A stretch of DNA of 64,000 nucleotides from Symbiodinium sp. CCMP2592 (GCA_905221615.1 CAJNDT010005878.1:186001-250000); one strand, 5' to 3'. Shown: positions 10,401 to 21,975, counted from the stretch's first letter. Notes: generated by a model not told the origin, from the sequence alone. Program-made: numbers and translations.

Positions 10401-13304
10401 AAACCGTGCCAAAACCACAGTTTCGCGCACATTCTAAGCACGAACGCAGCGTGGCGCCTGGTGCGCCCGTACCCAGATAGATAGGCAGATACTTATATGG
10501 TGCTGTATGATACTGATACTGCACATACCCTTAAGCACGCATATGGACAGTTGTCGAAATTAGGGTTTGATTTTTGGGGTTGCCGAGAATAGTACGGACT
10601 CTAACCGGAACGTTTATTTCGACAACTAATTACGCGTATGACCCTGGAGTCCAAGCGAGCCTATACTGAACTTAGAACCCTAGCAAAAATTATAGTTTTA
10701 GCCGTTTCTTAGGGATTGTAATGACCAAAAAAAGTGTTTCTTTTGACCCCTAAGAAATCAAGCCAGAGAGGTTGCCAACAATCCAGTCGCACGACCGAGG
10801 CTCTTTCCGCTGCAGAACTTGCCGATGCTGCCTTCCTTCGTAGGGGAGGGTATGGTTTAGGGTTTAGGGTTTAGGGTTGCCGGGTAGGGTAGGGTAGGGG
10901 GTAGGGTCCTACTGCTTTTTTGCAAGGGTTCTGAGTTTTGCGTCTAGGATCCATACAGGTTCTATTTGGGATCCAGGATGTCTAGGGTCCGGAGTTCATG
11001 GTCTAGGCCAAGAGGGCTTGAAGGCCAATCCCCTCAAAAAGCCCAACTGGCGGGATAACCAAGGTCTGTCAACTCTGCCGAGCTTCAAGGATCTGCACCT
11101 TGGAGCTGTCGACGGGCACCCACCCAGACTGCTTGCCCTCACCTTGGGTTACTTGAAGGTTAATGGGTTTGCTCCGCCGGTTCTGGGGCTCTGAATCAAG
11201 ATGGATGCATCTTCCGGCCGCAACATACGGTTCAGAGTCTAGAGATTCGATACAGACGAACCCTGTGCCCTGAAACTGACCACTCTGACAGTCTGAGGTG
11301 CGCAGGAAGTCCAGCAGCCTCTTGTTGCCAATTGGAAACCTGGGTGTCTGCTGAGGACTCCAGGGCATCGGGACTCACCAATACTACGGGGGGGGGGGGG
11401 GGGGGGGGGTTGCTTATTCATATGGTTTTGCTATATGGAGGGGGTACTTATTATGGTTATGCTATATGGGGAGCAGGGGGCGGGGGGTGCTCATTATGGT
11501 CATGGTAGAGTAGTTTACCCCAAAACTCGATTCTAATCCTTGGAAGTCGAAAGGCGACTGAGATCACCAAAAGCCCATCCCGGAGTCCCAAAGCCTTGAG
11601 ACTTCGGCAGCTCGTAACAACTTTGAGACATACGTCTCCATTGTAGTTCCTTTTTTGGTTTAACCACATTTTTTGATAAGGATCCTAGAAGGTAACCCCC
11701 AAAAGGAACTACAATGGAGACTACAGGTAGCAAAACTTTAAACCTAGGTTCTTGTTCAGGAACGTAGCATAAGTTACTATAATAAGGACGTAAGCCCTGA
11801 ATCCTGAATCCTAAACCCTAAACCTTGAATACTGAACCCGAAGCCCTGAACCCTAAACCCTCAACCCGGCAATCCCAATCCTAAAGTCGCGGGTCTCGCT
11901 GCCCAAAAGCTGAATTGTCGCGCGGACCCCGCAGGGCCCTCCCTCCACGCTCACCTCGTTGGCTTTAAGGCTTTAAGGCCTAGTGCTATTCAGGGATTAG
12001 AGTTTAGGGTCTATAAGGCCTTGGGTCAAGGCACCAGGATTTGCGGCTCAGGGCTTGGGATTTAGGGAGTGCGGTCGGAAGATTTGCTGCGCAGTAGGAA
12101 AGAAGATGTTTTGAGCTTCATCAAGAGTGTATACAACCTGGGATGGGAAGGATCTGACCGGTACAGGGTTTAGGGTTTGGGGTTGGGGATTCCTTTCCCT
12201 AAACCCTAAACCCTATTTTAGGGTGTCTTAGTGTCTCTGTTAAGACGTTGCTTGGCTTCATAGGAGGAATTCGGATCAAGGGCTTGCTTTTGTCGACTGT
12301 TCGTGGGTTTAGGGTTTAGGGTTTAGGGTTTTCTGGAAACAGTGGGAGGGGATGATGAATTAACTGTGACTGGATCTACATTTGGCACATAGATCACTGG
12401 CTCATTTCGTTCTCGTCGAAACCTGGTCAAAGCCCATGAACTTCAACCCACAACGCGAAATCTGCACGAAAGTACTAGAATCGAAACCCCTTAGGACTCC
12501 ACGCTAAAGACCAGAACACCTTAAACACCCGACCGAACACACTAAACGCTACACACCCCCAACTCCCCCCTCCCTTCCAAAAACTAAACCAAGCCGATAA
12601 CCCCAACACCGACGCCATACATCCCAGAACCCAACTCAAACCTCATGCAAAGGCTCCTTTCGGGGCTCTGTTCGGATTCTATGGGGTTTTGCAGTGCTTC
12701 ATGGAACTCATGGGTTGCAGCAACCAGGCACTTGGGCTAGATAGTCTGTGAGGGAGTATAGGACTATTCAGAGGATAAACCTTAAACAACCTACACTGCC
12801 CACCATACTTTGAATCTAAGTGCCAAACACCCTAAACCCCAATACTAAAGGATGCATCCCAAGACGCCCTTAGGAGAGTTTTCACCGAAGCCGTGGTGGG
12901 CAGCCGCTTGAAAAAGTGCCCCTGGCAGTGCTAGGATTTGGTTGGGGTTTAGGGCTTACGGCTTTAAGGTTTAGAGGTAGGCAACTAAACCTCAAAAGTA
13001 CGTACAATAATAATCGTCAAACACCTATAAACGGCTTTTATTCTACATCCTGCTGGGGGTCCAGGTAGGGGTTAGGATCTCGTTTTCCAGGGCTTGTATA
13101 GCAGTTCAGCGCAAAGCCTATTGACTCAGGGTTGAAACATGAAGGTTTGTAGGGGCCTTCATAATTAGAATAAGGCTTCGGGATTCTCTTGTAGAGTTAT
13201 AATTAGTGGCCTCCCAAATGGTATAGGTGAGTGTTGCTGCCCCTATATTGCGCAGAAGGGCGGTTGTTGCCTCCACCACAAATCGCTAACATCCTCGCAC
13301 CTTG
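10401..13304 (+). CDS. Candidate multi-exon gene segment, 12 short exons
   Basis: Islands at 10401-10468, 10787-10839, 11064-11158, 11292-11343, 11887-11957, 12066-12160, 12264-12302, 12393-12425, 12653-12713, 12851-12895, 13091-13130 and 13256-13304 each have AG/GT edges. Entry and exit phases agree across all eleven junctions in my reading. Several have pyrimidine-rich acceptors (TTGTTTGCAG, CGTTTTCCAG). Readings include LADAAFL, LHLGAVDGHPPRLLALTLGY, VLSFIKSVYNLGWEGSD and GRLLPPPQIANILAPW. Helix-rich and Ala/Leu-rich, but no family recognised. Introns contain TTTAGGG/CCCTAAA tracts. Antisense of some islands (KQSGWVPVDSSKVQILEARQ) is equally protein-like, and I had freedom in choosing edges. 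Confidence 0.4.
10640..10760 (+). repeat. Two-copy dispersed repeat, family P
   Basis: Shares ACTGAACTTAGA, TTTTAGCCGTTTCT and GACCCCTAAGA-type blocks, in the same order, with 25330-25452. No inverted ends seen. Confidence 0.55.
11388..11409 (+). repeat. G22 homopolymer
   Basis: An unbroken run of 22 G. A second run of 19 G is at 50988-51006. Confidence 0.95.
11634..11726 (-). mobile_element. TIR element, family E, reverse orientation
   Basis: GTCTCCATTGTAGTTCCTTT ... AAAGGAACTACAATGGAGAC; core has TGATAAGGATCCTAGAAGG. Confidence 0.9.
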
Positions 13305-13676
13305 GTTTTAGACGTATGAGTCTCTGGTTGAACAAAAATTTAGAAGGTTTCGGCCATCTAAATTAGGGTGTAGGGTAGAGCGTCCCACTTCGCTTCCCGG
13401 AAGCCTTGCAAACCCTCAACCCTCAACCCTAAACCCTAAACCCTTAGTGAGCCTTAGTGGGAACTCCAGAAAGTTGACCTATGGCTTCAGGGTAGGATAC
13501 CCTATAATTTACCATAGAAGGGTTAGGATAATCATATTCCAACTTTCTGGCTTTTACCTTATAGTAGCCCTTATAGTAACCCTTATAGACCCTTTTATAA
13601 GAAACCCTCCAAACTCATACGACCTCGCGAGCCCGAATTGAACCCTACGACTCTTACAGTAAACCCCACAAACCTC

Positions 13677-13777
13677 GAGGGTCCATATACACTACTACTA
13701 TGGAATTAGGTCCCGAAAGACAATCCCTATTGTGGTTTCGGGAACCTAATTCCATAGTAGTAGTGTTATGGACCCTC
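13677..13777 (+). mobile_element. Solo TIR element, near-perfect hairpin
   Basis: GAGGGTCCATATACACTACT ... AGTAGTGTTATGGACCCTC; about 40-bp arms with two small differences. No second copy seen. Confidence 0.88.
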
Positions 13778-13783
13778 TGGGAA

Positions 13784-13870
13784 AGTTGGAAACCGGATTA
13801 AATCCAAATAGTGGGGATTCCCTGTGCATTACTCTTAAGGATAGAGGCTATGAGGTTTCCAACTTTTGGG
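13784..13870 (+). mobile_element. TIR element, family H
   Basis: AAAGTTGGAAACCGGATTAA ... GAGGTTTCCAACTTTT. A related palindrome CCAGAAAGTTG/CAACTTTCTGG is at 13468-13561. Confidence 0.8.
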
Positions 13871-13945
13871 CAACCGCCAAAACCCCGTGCAGCCATTCAT
13901 CCCAAAGACCGTAGGAAGGGTTGAGTTCCTTCTTCGGACCTAAAT

Positions 13946-14048
13946 GGGAGTTTCCGAAAATTAGGGGTACCTTATTTTGGGGTCCTTATTATGAGGATCC
14001 TACTATTTAGGGTACTATATTAGGTTCCCCTATTTTCGGAAACCCCCA
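13946..14048 (+). mobile_element. TIR element, family D, near full length
   Basis: GGGAGTTTCCGAAAATTAGG ... CCCTATTTTCGGAAACCCCC, with GGATCCTACTATTTAGGG core. Confidence 0.88.
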
Positions 14049-14215
14049 AATCCACGACTTCACCCCAAGCATACCGAAACCCATGAACCCCTAGACTGGC
14101 CCTAAACCCTGTCAACCCTGTACCCCGAAGCCCCCTAAACCCCCCAAACGTCTCTAAACCCTAAGCCCCGAAACCCCTGAACCCCCAAAACGTCCCTAAA
14201 CCCTCAACACCTGCC

Positions 14216-14303
14216 TAGAGGCTCCATAGTAGTTCCTTTTTGTGGCTAGTATGTTTGGATCCTATAAGGTAGTCCCAAAAAGGAACTACGATGGAGGCTA
14301 TGG
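14216..14303 (+). mobile_element. TIR element, family E
   Basis: AGAGGCTCCATAGTAGTTCC ... GGAACTACGATGGAGGCTAT. Confidence 0.85.
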
Positions 14304-14675
14304 GTAAACCCTCAGGGCTACGATTTTGGGGGGTTCCGTGAAAGCGGCCCCAAAGCCCTGGACATATTTTGGCCCCGAAAGGAAGCCTCAAGGGACTCTC
14401 TAGTCAGCCGCCCTGAGGGTCTAGGGTTTTCTTTACATGGTTTAGGGTTTATAGCACGTTTTTTTGTTAAATCCTGTTTAGGGTTTAGGGTTTATGATAG
14501 GGTTTAGGGAATGCATAGATCCCCAACTACCCTTCATTGTAGCCTTGTAGCCCCTAAATACCTCTTAATGATATCAGAGCCCTTTAAAGGGTACTTGGGT
14601 GGTCCTGGTGGTCTGAGGCCCCTTACACCCTAAGCTTTCCTTGCAGGCTGGCCTGCTGTGAGCCCTTCTCTGCAG

Positions 14676-15768
14676 AGCTCTCAAAATGCCCTGGCGGCCC
14701 TGCGATACGGCCACGGTAGAAGATGGTCCTCCGGAAAGCTTCGAGGTCCAAGGTGCAGGTACAGGGTTGGTTTTGTTTGATTTTGGTGCAGTTCTCGGAT
14801 GTGGGGTGATATGGTTTAAGCTAGTAAGTCTGTGTGTCGGGGGAGCGTGGTGGAAATGGCTTGAGTGTTGCTTTTCTTTTGCGGGTGGCTTGTGTTGCTC
14901 TGTATTAGTGTCACAGCAGGGCTGCTCCTCGTCGGTGCCTCCACGCTTGCCAACTACATCATGCGGAACCATGCAGGTGACGGCGGCGATTCGTTAATCG
15001 ACTAAACACAAATCAAAACTCGATCCGAAAATTGAACTCGACAGCCACACATGCCATGATCTTGAACATCTCGCATCCTAAACCCTCAACGCCTGACTCG
15101 ACTTCCTACCAGGTGCAATTACCGTAAGTCCCAAACCCCAACCATGCCGAACTCTCTATCACACCCCACGCCCTAAACCCCGAATCGCGGACGCAAAACC
15201 CCAACACCCTAAACCCGTAACGCCAGACCCACCTTAACCCTGCAACACCATCCAACAACTAAATCCCCCCGCCGATTCGTCTGAGCGGGAACGGTCCAGG
15301 TTGAGACGGAATTGCGAGCGGCGTCCGGATCCACCGTGAAGGTCTTCTCCTACTGCCGGGTGCTTTCGCCCCGCCCCCCCGGTTGAAGTTCGGCGCAAAG
15401 ATACAATCCTCAGCCCGAAACCGAAACCCTGTAACCCCTACAAGCGGAGTTCAGAGTCGGGCTTTCACTGCTTTTTCTGACCATGGGTTTAGGGGGTCAG
15501 GGCTTAGGGTTTAGGGTTTAAGGTCTATAAGGTCTTGAGACCCCCGGCCCATACTGGGTTGAAATACAGAAACGAGGGGGTTAGGCTGAAGCTAGCCTTT
15601 GCTGTAGCCGGTCCTATCGGGTTCCCAAACCCTAAACCTTGCACTCCAAACCCTAGATTGCCCTAGATCCTAAACCCTAAAACCCAACCCCGCAAACACT
15701 AAACCCTGAAAGGAACTTGAAAGGGATGCTAGTTGATAAACTGCTCGAGCAACCGTGGTTTCCCCCAG
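14676..15768 (+). CDS. Candidate exons (14676-14752, 15286-15359, 15724-15768)
   Basis: The first follows CCTTCTCTGCAG and reads MPWRPCDTATVEDGPPESFE, ending in phase with the second (GTVQVETELRAASGSTVKVF, before GTGCTT). The third reads MLVDKLLEQPWFPP before GTGCCA. The antisense of the first (FRRTIFYRGRIAGPPGHFES) is strong too. Confidence 0.33.
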
Positions 15769-15871
15769 GTGCCAAGTATATGAACAAGACCCTTCCTTTT
15801 CGGGGGGTGCACAAAGAATCCAAAAACATGACAATCAGATTGTGACTCTTTGGAGTTTGTGGGATGTGCAC

Positions 15872-15986
15872 AGCCCCAAGGGTCCAAAGGACCCAATAAC
15901 TGGGTATTCGTTTTTCGGATAGTAGTTATGTAGGTTAAGACTTTGGAGAGTATATGATTATTAGGTACTTGGACCCTTGGGGTAGC
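15872..15986 (+). mobile_element. TIR element, family N
   Basis: AGCCCCAAGGGTCCAAAGGA ... TACTTGGACCCTTGGGGTAG. Confidence 0.82.
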
Positions 15987-16080
15987 TGCTCTGTTGAGAG
16001 GCGCGTTAAGCAAGTTGAGGTTGAAGACTTCTGTCGGAAGGACGCCTCTGGGTGCAGCAGGTCCAGCTTGCCCGGAATCC

Positions 16081-16209
16081 TACTTGGAGGATCATGACAC
16101 TTACTAAGTAAGGTTATAAGTACTTTAATTGGGCTGGGGTTATAAGTAGTTATAAGTGGAGTTACCCTAATTATAACCCTAGTTACCAAGTCCCATGATC
16201 CTTTAAGTA
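16081..16209 (+). mobile_element. TIR element, family A
   Basis: TACTTGGAGGATCATG at the left and CATGATCCTTTAAGTA at the right, with TAGTTATAAGT-type core. Followed by the linked repeat K (16225-16275). Confidence 0.85.
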
Positions 16210-16394
16210 GACCCTAAACCCTAAACTCCATAACTCCCTTTAAGGAACCCTATAGATCCCTTTAAAGATCGTTTAAGTAACCCGGCTGTAACCTGTGGGC
16301 TGGGTTGCCCTCACGTAAAAGCCAAAATCCCAAAGCCATCCCAAGCTCCGAATCCTCAGCTTCGACTCTCTAAGTCGCACCGTAGATCAGAGGA

Positions 16395-16505
16395 TTAGGG
16401 GTTTAAGGGTTTAGGGTTTAGGGTCTAGGGTCTAGGGTTTAGGGTCTAGGGTTTAGGGGATCAGAGGATTAGGGGTTTAGTGGATTAGGGGCTTAGGGGT
16501 TTAAC
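16395..16505 (+). repeat. TTTAGGG/TCTAGGG array
   Basis: TTTAGGG and TCTAGGG units, with a repeated segment ATCAGAGGATTAGGGG at 16387 and 16459. Confidence 0.8.
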
Positions 16506-16517
16506 CGACGGCTGACA

Positions 16518-16628
16518 TACTGCTGATGGACAAAATCCTGCATGACCCTAAGGACTCTACACTATGGGAACTATGGTATGTTCCTTATTATAATGGGTAA
16601 TGCAGGATTTTGTCCGTCAACAGTAGCA
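16518..16628 (+). mobile_element. TIR element, family F-prime
   Basis: ATACTGCTGATGGACAAAAT ... ATTTTGTCCGTCAACAGTAG. The core matches family F (CTATGGGAACTATGGTAT), the ends differ. Confidence 0.87.
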
Positions 16629-16735
16629 TTCTGGAGGATCGTCATGCATTTGTCTAATTAAGCCTCCGCTTGCTGTAACCCTACTTCTAAATGCACTTTT
16701 GCTCTTTCTTTTGCTATTGTGGTAGTTCCTGACAG

Positions 16736-16768
16736 CAGTCAGCGACGAAGACGACGAGAGGAAAGATG
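16736..16768 (+). CDS. Candidate microexon with strong acceptor
   Basis: A long T/C-rich tract from 16695 to 16730 leads to CCTGACAG. The island reads VSDEDDERKD and ends before GTAAAA. It is one of the best 3' splice sites in the window on the + strand. Very short, so low confidence. Confidence 0.3.
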
Positions 16769-17286
16769 GTAAAATGTAATGTATCGTTTCCCAACCCCAA
16801 TCCCTGATCACTTGAAGCCCTCTAAACCCTGGAACCTTGTACTCTGTACCTCAAGCGCTGAAGCTTGAGACCCTCCACTAAACCCTGGAGCCTTAAAAAG
16901 TCGATCAAGGTTCATGGATTAGGGATAAAACGGATCCCAAACTCAGGAATAGCATTCATAACTATTTACTTCCTTAAGTTACAGCCCCGAAGCCCATGCA
17001 AATCTCGAGCTTTAGTTGGCTGCCTCTCCATTACTCCAAACGGTGTGCCCCGCTTGGGTGTCGAGTATGGTCCAGTCCTCGCAAAAAAAAACTGCCGAGG
17101 GAGGCTAAGAGCTTACCTGCAACAAGACATCCTGAGCCCTGTACTACGTTCATGGGGCAGGGCTAGGAGTCTGGGCAGCTGCTTTTGTTCTGGGATTTGG
17201 TTTGGGGTTTAGGGTTGAGGCGCGTCGGCAAATACAACTTCAACTTGGCTTAGCAGCAGGGTAGCTGGTTGCTTCTACCAGCTAAG

Positions 17287-17827
17287 AGGACCATAACCTT
17301 GCTTAGACGACTTCATGAACCTGGACGTACAAGCAACGTACTACGGGGGTTTAACAAGTAGACTAGGTCTTGGGGGACCTTGTGAAGTTACCACATTCGT
17401 CAAGGATCAGAATGTGCTGAGCCTGTAATGCAGAGCCCTACCGCACGCGCTTGGACCTAAGAAGACCAGCCTATGAGCTGTAGGCCATAGTCAGGTTACA
17501 GTAGAGCCAAGTGCCGAATTTTAAACCTTAGCAAATGAAACGACACGCTCAAATCCTACCTGAACCTAAAAATTGAAACCCGCAATCCTAGGCTTTTGAT
17601 AAGGGGCCAAGTGAACAACTACGACTTAGAGTTTGTTAAGTCCGTTGTTTCATGGATGTGGGATTCGGTGCTCTCTATTCGAACCCTAGAAATTGAACGT
17701 ACCGCACGGTGTGAGATCTTAAAACCCTGAACCCTCAACCCTGCTGAGCAGGCCGATCCCTGAACTGAAGATACTCGGGGCGAGGAGCTCTTCCATCGTT
17801 GCTGCCAGCGAAAGTCCATGACACCTG
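17287..17827 (+). CDS. Candidate exons (17287-17326 and 17771-17827)
   Basis: The first lies between CAGCTAAG and GTACAA and reads RTITLLRRLHEPG. The second lies between AACTGAAG and GTAGAA and reads TRGEELFHRCCQRKSMTP. Exit phase 1 of the first matches the entry phase of the second. Product unknown. Confidence 0.28.
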
Positions 17828-18438
17828 GTAGAACCGCATGGTTTCAGGGGTTTTGAGATTTAAAGGAGCTGTTGTACACGATCCTTTACCTAACACTCAT
17901 GAACCCTGCACCGCCTGAAATCCCACCAAGAGCCGGTGTTCCTCAAACTTTCGAGCCCTTGCGACACCCTCAACTCCTAACCCAAAACCCTATACTACCT
18001 CCCAAGGCCGTAGAGACCCCAAACGTACACCCGAAAAACAAACAATTGAAAACACCTAGTCCCAAGTCTGAAAGCCTCAACCCGGGGAGCCCCGTCTACA
18101 CGCCTGATTCAGGAATCGGAATAGACTTTGAATTTAGGCTCCTGGATTCAGGGACATTGCGCCCTTCGGGGAACCCTGAACCCGTGTCAAAACTCTCAAC
18201 TTTGGAAATTGGGTTTGGGGTTTAGGGGCTTCACCCCTCGAGCCTGCTGTAAGAGTCCTAAACCCTCAAGCCTGAACACCCTCTATCACGAACCGGCCGC
18301 CGTTCTTACTGAACATCTGCTTAGGCCCCTTATAATCCCTCAATGCAGACACACTCAACACCCCCTTTCCTAGACCTCAAGACCTATAACCAGGCTTGGG
18401 GCTGAGTGCTTAGCCCGAATCCGAATCGCAACACCCAC

Positions 18439-18539
18439 ACTTGGAGGATATAAGTACCTTAATTGGGGTTATGAGTAGCTATAAGGTAGAGTTACCCTCA
18501 TTATAACCCGTGTTACTAAGTCCCATGATCATTTAAGCA
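18439..18539 (+). mobile_element. TIR element, family A, internal deletion at left
   Basis: Has ACTTGGAGGATATAAGTACC, missing the CATGGGACTTAG part, and an intact right end ACTAAGTCCCATGATCATTT. Confidence 0.7.
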
Positions 18540-19260
18540 ACCCCAAGCCAGAATTGGACAAAGAGCTGGTGACCACGAGTTGTCATAGCCATTGAGACCT
18601 CAGACGAGGAATCCGCTCGAAAAGCTATAGGAGCTTAAGGGTTATGTAGGCTATCGGGAAGGAGCGAAGAACGAAAGCGTTGAGGGTCTAGGGATCAAGC
18701 AGGAGAAAGAAATAGCCCTAAATCCTAAACCCTAGAAAGCCTAGGAAATAAAAGCAAAACGAAATGATAAAAGAGCAGAAGGGATCTGGGTTTGGGGAAC
18801 GGGGGAAACAATGACATGAACAACAGAGAAAAGAAAAAGCACTGTTCTGCACGTGTCCCCTTTTTATGTTAAACGCCTTTGTGGCGGCTACACCTGGCAC
18901 CTTAAGGAAGATAGGGTTCAAGTAGGTCTTAGGGGCACGAGTCGTCATAGGCTGTAGGGCTTGACTTGATGTTGGAATATGTTGGAGCAACTTGAAACCC
19001 TAAGCTTGTACCGACAAGGCCATGGACCGGCAAGGATTCAAGAGCCCTGGTTGCACACAGTTTCTGCCGTCGGGACTTCTGGGCATTATTCTCTTAAAAC
19101 TTGAGGTGCCATACTATTTAACAGACTTAGGTCGTGTGTCTTCTGAACCTGCCGTAGCCCATGGAACAAATGGCTTCCTGGGCTTAGATGTTCGACCTGT
19201 CAACGATTGAAGTTTTAGATCAGGCTTGCGCTTGAATTGAAAAATCACCGGGGCCGTGTT
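18540..19260. other. Gene-poor stretch
   Basis: Holds a decayed CCCTAAA patch near 18720 and non-repetitive sequence. A 90-codon minus frame (18718-18990) shows no domain. A 27-bp candidate microexon (EDPDVDAFQ, 19274-19300) with CAG and GTACGC edges lies just beyond. Confidence 0.4.
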
Positions 19261-19356
19261 GTACCCTATGCAGGAGGATCCAGACGTAGATGCATTTCAG
19301 GTACGCCTAGACGCAGTACTATGCCAGGCTTTCTGGCATTTTTGAGGGGAAGGGTG

Positions 19357-19480
19357 TACTTGGAGGATCATGGGACGTAGTAAGTAGGGTTATAAGTACC
19401 TTAATTGGGGTTATAAGTAGATATAAGCAGAGTTACCCTAATTACAACCCTAGTTACTAAGTCCCATGACCCTTTAAGTA
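19357..19480 (+). mobile_element. TIR element, family A
   Basis: TACTTGGAGGATCATGGGAC ... GTCCCATGACCCTTTAAGTA. Confidence 0.85.
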
Positions 19481-19864
19481 TTGTCTCGGGTTAACGGCTA
19501 AAGCTGAAGGTGCTATCTTGAGCGACAGGATGCGGCAGGGCTCAGGAGCCGCTTGGTTGGGAACTTGGCGTTCGTATAACTCTAAATCCGAAATGCAACA
19601 TCCGAATTAGACCCTCAAAAAGCCCCCTCATAGTGAAGTTTGCAGGAACCTTTCAGAACCTTTGAGCTCTGAACCCTAAGCTGCAAAATCTGAACTCTAA
19701 ACCCTACAAACCCTGAACTGTAAACCCTAAACCCTAGAACCCTGCACGATACTCGCAGCTCAGTGGCGCTCGATGCGGTAGGAGCCCAAACCAACCGGCT
19801 TGTCGAAGGTGTACTCCAACCAGCCTTGTGAGGTTAGAGGGCTATATGTGTGTATATACATTAT

Positions 19865-19985
19865 CTATCATACATACATATATACGCATGTATGTATGTA
19901 TGTATGTATGTATGTGTGTGTGTATGTATGTATGTATGTACGTACGTACGTACGTATGTATGTATGTATGTATGTGTGTATGTGC
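19865..19985 (+). repeat. GTAT/GTAC tetranucleotide repeat
   Basis: GTAT runs flank a GTAC centre (CGTACGTACGTACGTA), which is self-complementary. Confidence 0.95.
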
Positions 19986-20251
19986 ATATTCTCTTTGGGG
20001 TCTTGGACCGCACTTCCCGAAGGCCAAGCCACAGCCATTGATACACAGGCTCCTTCGCACCCTAAACCACCAAAACCCCTTCAGTAACCCTCATCATCTT
20101 GCAGCCATCCTTTATCGGAACACTTACCGTAACACTTGGCAGAAACCTCTCTAGTAACCTTCAAGGAACCCTTTATAGAAATGTTTTAGTGGCCTGACAG
20201 AAACCCAAAGCCCCCGCAGTCCTGCATATGGTGTATGCCCCGCTGGTCTAG

Positions 20252-21028
20252 TAAGAGGATTCTGACACGGCTCCAGAAAAGGTTCCGCGAGGGATTCTGT
20301 AAAGGGCAGAGGTGGTGTAATATGAGGTTTTTTTGAAACAGAAATAATAGAAGTAGTAGATGCCCCCTGTTCGCCACTAGGTGATTACTCCACTATACAC
20401 CCCGAACCCCATTATACTGGTCGAAGCCCCTAAACCCTGGACCCGAAGATGTACTTAAAGGGTCATGGGACTTAGTAACTTGGGTTATAATCAGGGCGTC
20501 TCTACTTATAACTACTGATAGCCCCAGTTAAGGTACTTAAAACCTTACTTACTAAGTCCCATGATCCTCCAAGTAGACCCTAAACCCTAAACCCATAGAT
20601 CCCTTTAAGGAAACCCTATAGATCCCTTTAAGGAGCCCATTTAAGGAACCCTTACTAAGTACTCCCTTAGCGGCCTCCAGGGTGATGTCTTGCAGAGCAG
20701 TAGGCGGCATGGTCGTTGTGAGTGATCTCGTTGAAGGCCTGGCTTTCGTAAACTTCATTGTGGGGTTTAGGGTTTAGGGTTTCGGGTCTTGGGTTTAGGG
20801 CTTATAGGCTTTAGGGGTTAGCGTGTGAGTTTAGGTTTTTAGGGTTTAGGGCTTAGGGCCATCGCTGTTGTTTGAGCACCCTTTTCCCGTCTCCATCGGT
20901 TCAGTGTTTAGGAAAGTATTTTGGGCATCGCCTCAGGAGGTTGCAGAAAGCAGTTTCTATATCAACGCCGCCGAAGCCTCGCACGTTCTTGTCATGCATT
21001 ACTCCGTCCGGCAATACGCCAAGCACCG
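20252..21028 (+). CDS. Candidate exons (20252-20326, 20701-20747, 20937-21028)
   Basis: The readings are KRILTRLQKRFREGFCKGQR, GGMVVVSDLVEGLAF and VAESSFYINAAEASHVLVMH. The last two join at phase 0. The last is bounded by GCCTCAG and GTGACA. The antisense of the last (HDKNVRGFGGVDIETAFCNL) is also convincing, so strand is unsettled. The intron between the first two contains a family-A TIR element. Confidence 0.35.
20452..20575 (-). mobile_element. TIR element, family A, reverse orientation
   Basis: TACTTAAAGGGTCATGGGAC ... GTCCCATGATCCTCCAAGTA. Linked repeat K follows at 20590-20650. Confidence 0.85.
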
Positions 21029-21338
21029 GTGACATCCTAAACATCCAAAATCCCGCACCCCGCCCATCTGATAGCAAACATCGAACAAACTAAACGCGAA
21101 GCCCTATGACCAATGTCTGCAGAAAGCCCATGCGAAACCAAACCACTCAGTTACAGAAGCCTCCGACTTAAAACGGACCAAACCCTAAACCTCAACCATA
21201 AACCCTGAACCCTAAAGCCTGCAGGGCTTTTTCAAAGGGGACGTCTTCGGGAGGGCCTTGCCAGCACCCCAGTTGCCCGGGTAGGTGCTCTGGGCGGTTC
21301 CCTTCTGCCTCGGTTGGGTGATCTGGTGTTTCTCCCTC

Positions 21339-21434
21339 ATACTGCTGATGGACAAAATCCTGCATTACCGTAAGCTAACTATGGGAACTATGGTATATTC
21401 CTTATAGTGGGTAATGCAGGATCATCAGCAGTGT
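21339..21434 (+). mobile_element. TIR element, family F-prime
   Basis: ATACTGCTGATGGACAAAAT ... GGATCATCAGCAGTGT; right arm lost ~7 bp. Confidence 0.85.
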
Positions 21435-21797
21435 AACAGCCGGAAAACCTGACAACTGTCAATAGTAATTTGGAGTTTTGGGCCGTCTTGGGGGACATCA
21501 TGCAGTATAACTGTAGTTGGCCTCACCAGGGGTCCTGCGAAGAAGGAATCTGCTAGTCGCGGTCTATCTTGGGGTTGCTATTTTGTGAAAGTCGTTGAAA
21601 CTCCCACCTACGGCTTGAGGAGTTGCAGTTTTCGCCAAACCCTAAACCCTAAACTTAACCGTTCCTCTTTGTGGGTTCGGTTTCAGGGCTCAGGTTTCAG
21701 GGCTTACTATGGACCATCTGACTAGAGTTTGAGGGCTGAGGGCGTAGTAGGCCGTAATGTCGATACCATTGCTGTTTGGACTGCTCCTGCTGCTAAG

Positions 21798-21845
21798 ACC
21801 GGCCGCTATTGTGTGACGATTCCGGCATTTGCTGTTTGCCGCCCC
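21798..21845 (+). CDS. Candidate internal exon, 16 codons
   Basis: Lies between CTGCTAAG and GTTGTT; reads TGRYCVTIPAFAVCRP, exactly 48 bp. Product unknown. Confidence 0.3.
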
Positions 21846-21898
21846 GTTGTTTGCATTCACTCATGGCCCGGCGTTGGAGAGCCAGAGAGCGCAATACG

Positions 21899-21975
21899 CC
21901 TTAATTAAGGAATATAGCTTAAATCATCATATGAGCCCCCTTATAATTTAAGGTATATTCCTAATTAAGGGGTTT
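21899..21975 (+). mobile_element. TIR element, family M
   Basis: CCTTAATTAAGGAATATAGC ... TTAAGGTATATTCCTAATTA; same core as 54515-54619. Confidence 0.8.

Noticed and set aside
13300-13355. Exon reading MSLWLNKNLE just after 13304
   Set aside because: It would require a six-base intron after the neighbouring island.
19800-20000. CRISPR-like array
   Set aside because: A simple tetranucleotide repeat with no spacers, and the genome is eukaryotic.
19800-20154. Overlapping frames on both strands around 19.8-20.2 kb
   Set aside because: Created by the GTAT/GTAC tetranucleotide tract.
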